A program made the translations under genes and the position numbers. The notes beneath the pieces are model-generated. The model had not been told where the DNA came from and ran no database searches. It saw only the letters and a list, made by a program, of their open reading frames with translations. This document shows, piece by piece, positions 62,000 to 64,000 of a stretch of 64,000 bases of DNA; positions within the stretch are counted from its first letter, which is position 1, and every line of letters begins with the position of its first letter. The stretch comes from Onthophagus taurus (Eukaryota > Arthropoda > Insecta > Coleoptera > Scarabaeidae), in contig NC_091975.1 in the NCBI RefSeq assembly GCF_036711975.1, forward strand, positions 3,288,501 through 3,352,500, written 5' to 3'.

Positions 62000-62984
62000 T
62001 CGCCGCTCTCCTTTTCCCATCATACACTGCGTTCAAATACCTTACGATTCTTACGACATCTATTCAATTATTTTTTAACTAGTTAGCGATATTACAGAGC
62101 TCTACTTAAATTTAATTTTGTAAATTGGAATATTATGATGCTTTGATAACTTTTTTTACAAATACAAACGTTATTGCTGTCTTAAAATGTAGATAGACAG
62201 CTTATAAAGGATTCCCCTTCATCTGGAATATAGATGACTTGAGGTTAACAAGAGTTAGGATGGATTATTATTAAATACATAAGTTATATGGATTAATTGT
62301 ACGACACTGGCCCGAAATTATAGGTTCATCTATTTTTTCTATTGTAGAATTTCTTGATGTATCTAAGTCGGTTTTTAGACGTATGATGCAAATCAGACTT
62401 GAAATCGTATAACGTGATTGGCGCTTAGCTTTATCCTTTAAAACAAATAGTATTTTAGGTCTTTCGGTATTCTGCATTTTTTCTAAGATAAGTTACATAT
62501 TTACCTACCAGACAAAATCTCTAAAAACGATAAAATATCGCTTAGTCAAGTGATGTATAACGCGGTCCAATTAGAACATTCAAAAAAATTATAAATCTTG
62601 TGGATATAGTACTTTATTTAGCAGATAATACTGAGTTCAATGGTACAATATTTACGTGAAATTGTTTCTTTATTATTTGAAAATGATATAAGACGTAGTC
62701 GCACATATTATAAATCGTTTTTTTCATAAAAAACTAAATATAAAAAATATACACTCAAAAAAAGAAAACGAGTACATCATCAACAAAAGGAATTTAAATC
62801 AAAATAAATAAAGTATAATTCAACTATTAAATTATAATTAAAAAAACACCACGAAAATCCCAAAAGAAAAAAAAAGTAAGATGACATCGACGTATTTAAT
62901 AGCAAATGAAAATTACACTATGAAGAAAATACATCTATTAAATTTCTATTTTAATATACCCTCCAAAGAACCTAAAGGAAGTTC
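62000..62984. other. short intergenic space and Droj2 3' UTR
   Basis: Between the sba promoter and the stop codon of the J-protein gene. AT-rich; a minus-strand AATAAA at about 62613-62619 could end the J-protein transcript. No gene seen. Confidence 0.45.
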
Positions 62985-63673
62985 TTAGTTAGTTGCACAT
63001 TGTACTTTTTGTCCATGACCATGATCATCATCCTCATCATAAGCGTTCTTTTGTTGACGCCGCCTGGCTTCCTCTTCGGGATCAAACGGAATCAAAGTGC
63101 ATTCCTCTGCTTGATCGGGAATCATAATTTCAATTCTTGGCGGTAAACAAGATTCCAATTGCGGAATAATTTCCGTGTTAATTTCAGTTGGAAAGGCAAC
63201 CAAAAATTGTACAATCAAACGTCCTTTTTCAAACGGATTCTTATACTGGGGCATACCTTCGTTCAAAACGCACTTTACATCGCCGTGTTTCGTCACTTCA
63301 CCTGGTATAGCTGTTATAACCAGATCACGATCATCGAGAGTTTTAATGATTTTTTGAAAACCACAAAGAGCCTCAACTAATTGAATTTCTTGTCTTATGA
63401 TTAAATCATTTCCTGATCGTCGATAAGTCGGGTGTTCTTTTTCATCTAAGACAATTATAATATCACCTGGTTCTAATTCAGGTTCTTGATCACCTTCACC
63501 GTTGAAGATAATTTTTTGACCATCCGTCATACCTTTATCAACATGAACCTCTAAAATCTTACGATCTCGAATCACTTTTTTACCCTGACATTGTTTGCAA
63601 CGATCCTTAGGGCTAATTCTTTCGCCTTGACCGCGACAATCAGAGCACATCGATTGAATTTGTTGAATCATAC
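62985..63673 (-). CDS. Droj2: Droj2-like last exon
   Basis: Acceptor TTAAAATAG|GTATGATT restores [14 protein letters not shown]. Holds zinc-finger motifs 3 and 4, the C-terminal domains and the CATN end; stop at 62985-62987. Confidence 0.92.
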
Positions 63674-64000
63674 CTATTTTAAATAATGAAATTAATTTAT
63701 TTAATTTTCATTTTGGTTTAATTTTTACCTGGGGCTAATTGTTGAATTTGTACTTGCATTCCAGTCCCTCTACAAGTTGGACATTGTTCTGTAGCTCCCT
63801 TTTTTCCTCCACGACCCTCACATTTATCACAAATAACGCTTTTCTGCAATGCCAACTTACGAACGGTACCCTTATAAAGTTCCTCCAAGGTCACACTGAG
63901 TTGATGAACGACATCTTTACCTCGACGTTCTCTCCTCCGGCTTCCTCTACCTCCAAATGGACCGTTAAAGAACATATCAAAGAGGTCCATGGGACTGGAG
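62985..64000 (-). CDS. Droj2: DNAJA1-type J-protein (Droj2-like), C-terminal part, truncated by window edge
   Basis: Two exons, 63729-64000 and 62985-63673, join in phase 1 across a 55-bp intron; the J domain and part of the Gly/Phe region lie beyond the right edge. In order: end of the G/F region ([16 protein letters not shown]), the four zinc-finger repeats [27 protein letters not shown] and CKQCQGKK, then the C-terminal substrate domain with [20 protein letters not shown] and [14 protein letters not shown]. It ends VQCATN, a CaaX-like farnesylation signal as in DNAJA1 (VQCQTS). Type-I Hsp40s pass unfolded clients to cytosolic Hsp70 and help mitochondrial import; farnesylation tethers some of the pool to ER membranes. 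DNAJA4 is the alternative vertebrate match. Intact. Confidence 0.92.
63729..64000 (-). CDS. Droj2: Droj2-like exon, upstream part (runs off right edge)
   Basis: Open from the edge reading [15 protein letters not shown]; ends at donor GCCCCAG|GTAAAA in phase 1. Contains zinc-finger motifs 1 and 2. Confidence 0.9.

Noticed and set aside
1..64000. CRISPR arrays, operons, riboswitches, bacterial promoters
   Set aside because: Spliced animal genes throughout; the repeats found have no spacer-repeat pattern.

Overview
The window looks like nuclear DNA of an insect, perhaps a beetle. Coding exons are short, they are joined by GT-AG introns, the background is AT-rich, and the recognisable proteins are animal ones. 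There is no sign of bacterial or viral gene organisation. Naming the order is an inference; the call of animal genome is firm.

Layout from left to right: (1) 1-465, minus strand: the first two coding exons of timeout (the Timeless/TIM-1 replication-fork protein, not the clock paralogue), running off the left edge, with an E2F-like site just upstream. (2) 0.5-14.1 kb: no convincing gene; contains a complete 884-bp hAT-type non-autonomous element with 8-bp target duplications (9371-10254), old diverged repeats and a GC-rich block. (3) 14163-16282, minus: a two-exon secreted or surface EGF/Nimrod-type protein of 584 aa carrying five nearly identical 27-residue spacer repeats. (4) 16.3-24.2 kb: intergenic, with a cryptic minisatellite, a dispersed repeat family, one copy of a Tigger/pogo-like element end and a mariner transposase relic. 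(5) 24214-24840, plus: a small unrecognised multi-pass membrane protein. (6) 24.9-30.2 kb: very AT-rich, with a second Tigger-like copy holding a transposase fragment and probably the 3' UTR of the next gene. (7) 30176-61323, minus: a gene of more than 31 kb assembled here from nine coding exons whose phases all agree. It encodes an 1828-aa MBD5/MBD6 homologue (Drosophila six-banded) with a split N-terminal MBD, long Gln/Asn-rich middle and C-terminal PWWP domain. A 5' UTR exon lies at about 61635-61900. (8) Nested antisense in its third intron, 44205-45404, plus: an intact intronless SH3+RUN protein matching the C-terminal part of SGSM3 but with no TBC domain. (9) 62985-64000, minus: the C-terminal part of a DNAJA1/Droj2 type-I J-protein, cut by the right edge.

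The genes belong to separate housekeeping pathways (replication fork, Polycomb-type deubiquitinase cofactor, Hsp70 co-chaperone) and I see no operon-like cooperation. The most unusual items are the TBC-less SGSM3-like nested gene, a 68-bp exact duplicate of part of it placed 1001 bp downstream against a dispersed repeat, the internally repeated EGF gene, and several structured non-autonomous transposons. I did not find a clearly new multi-gene system.
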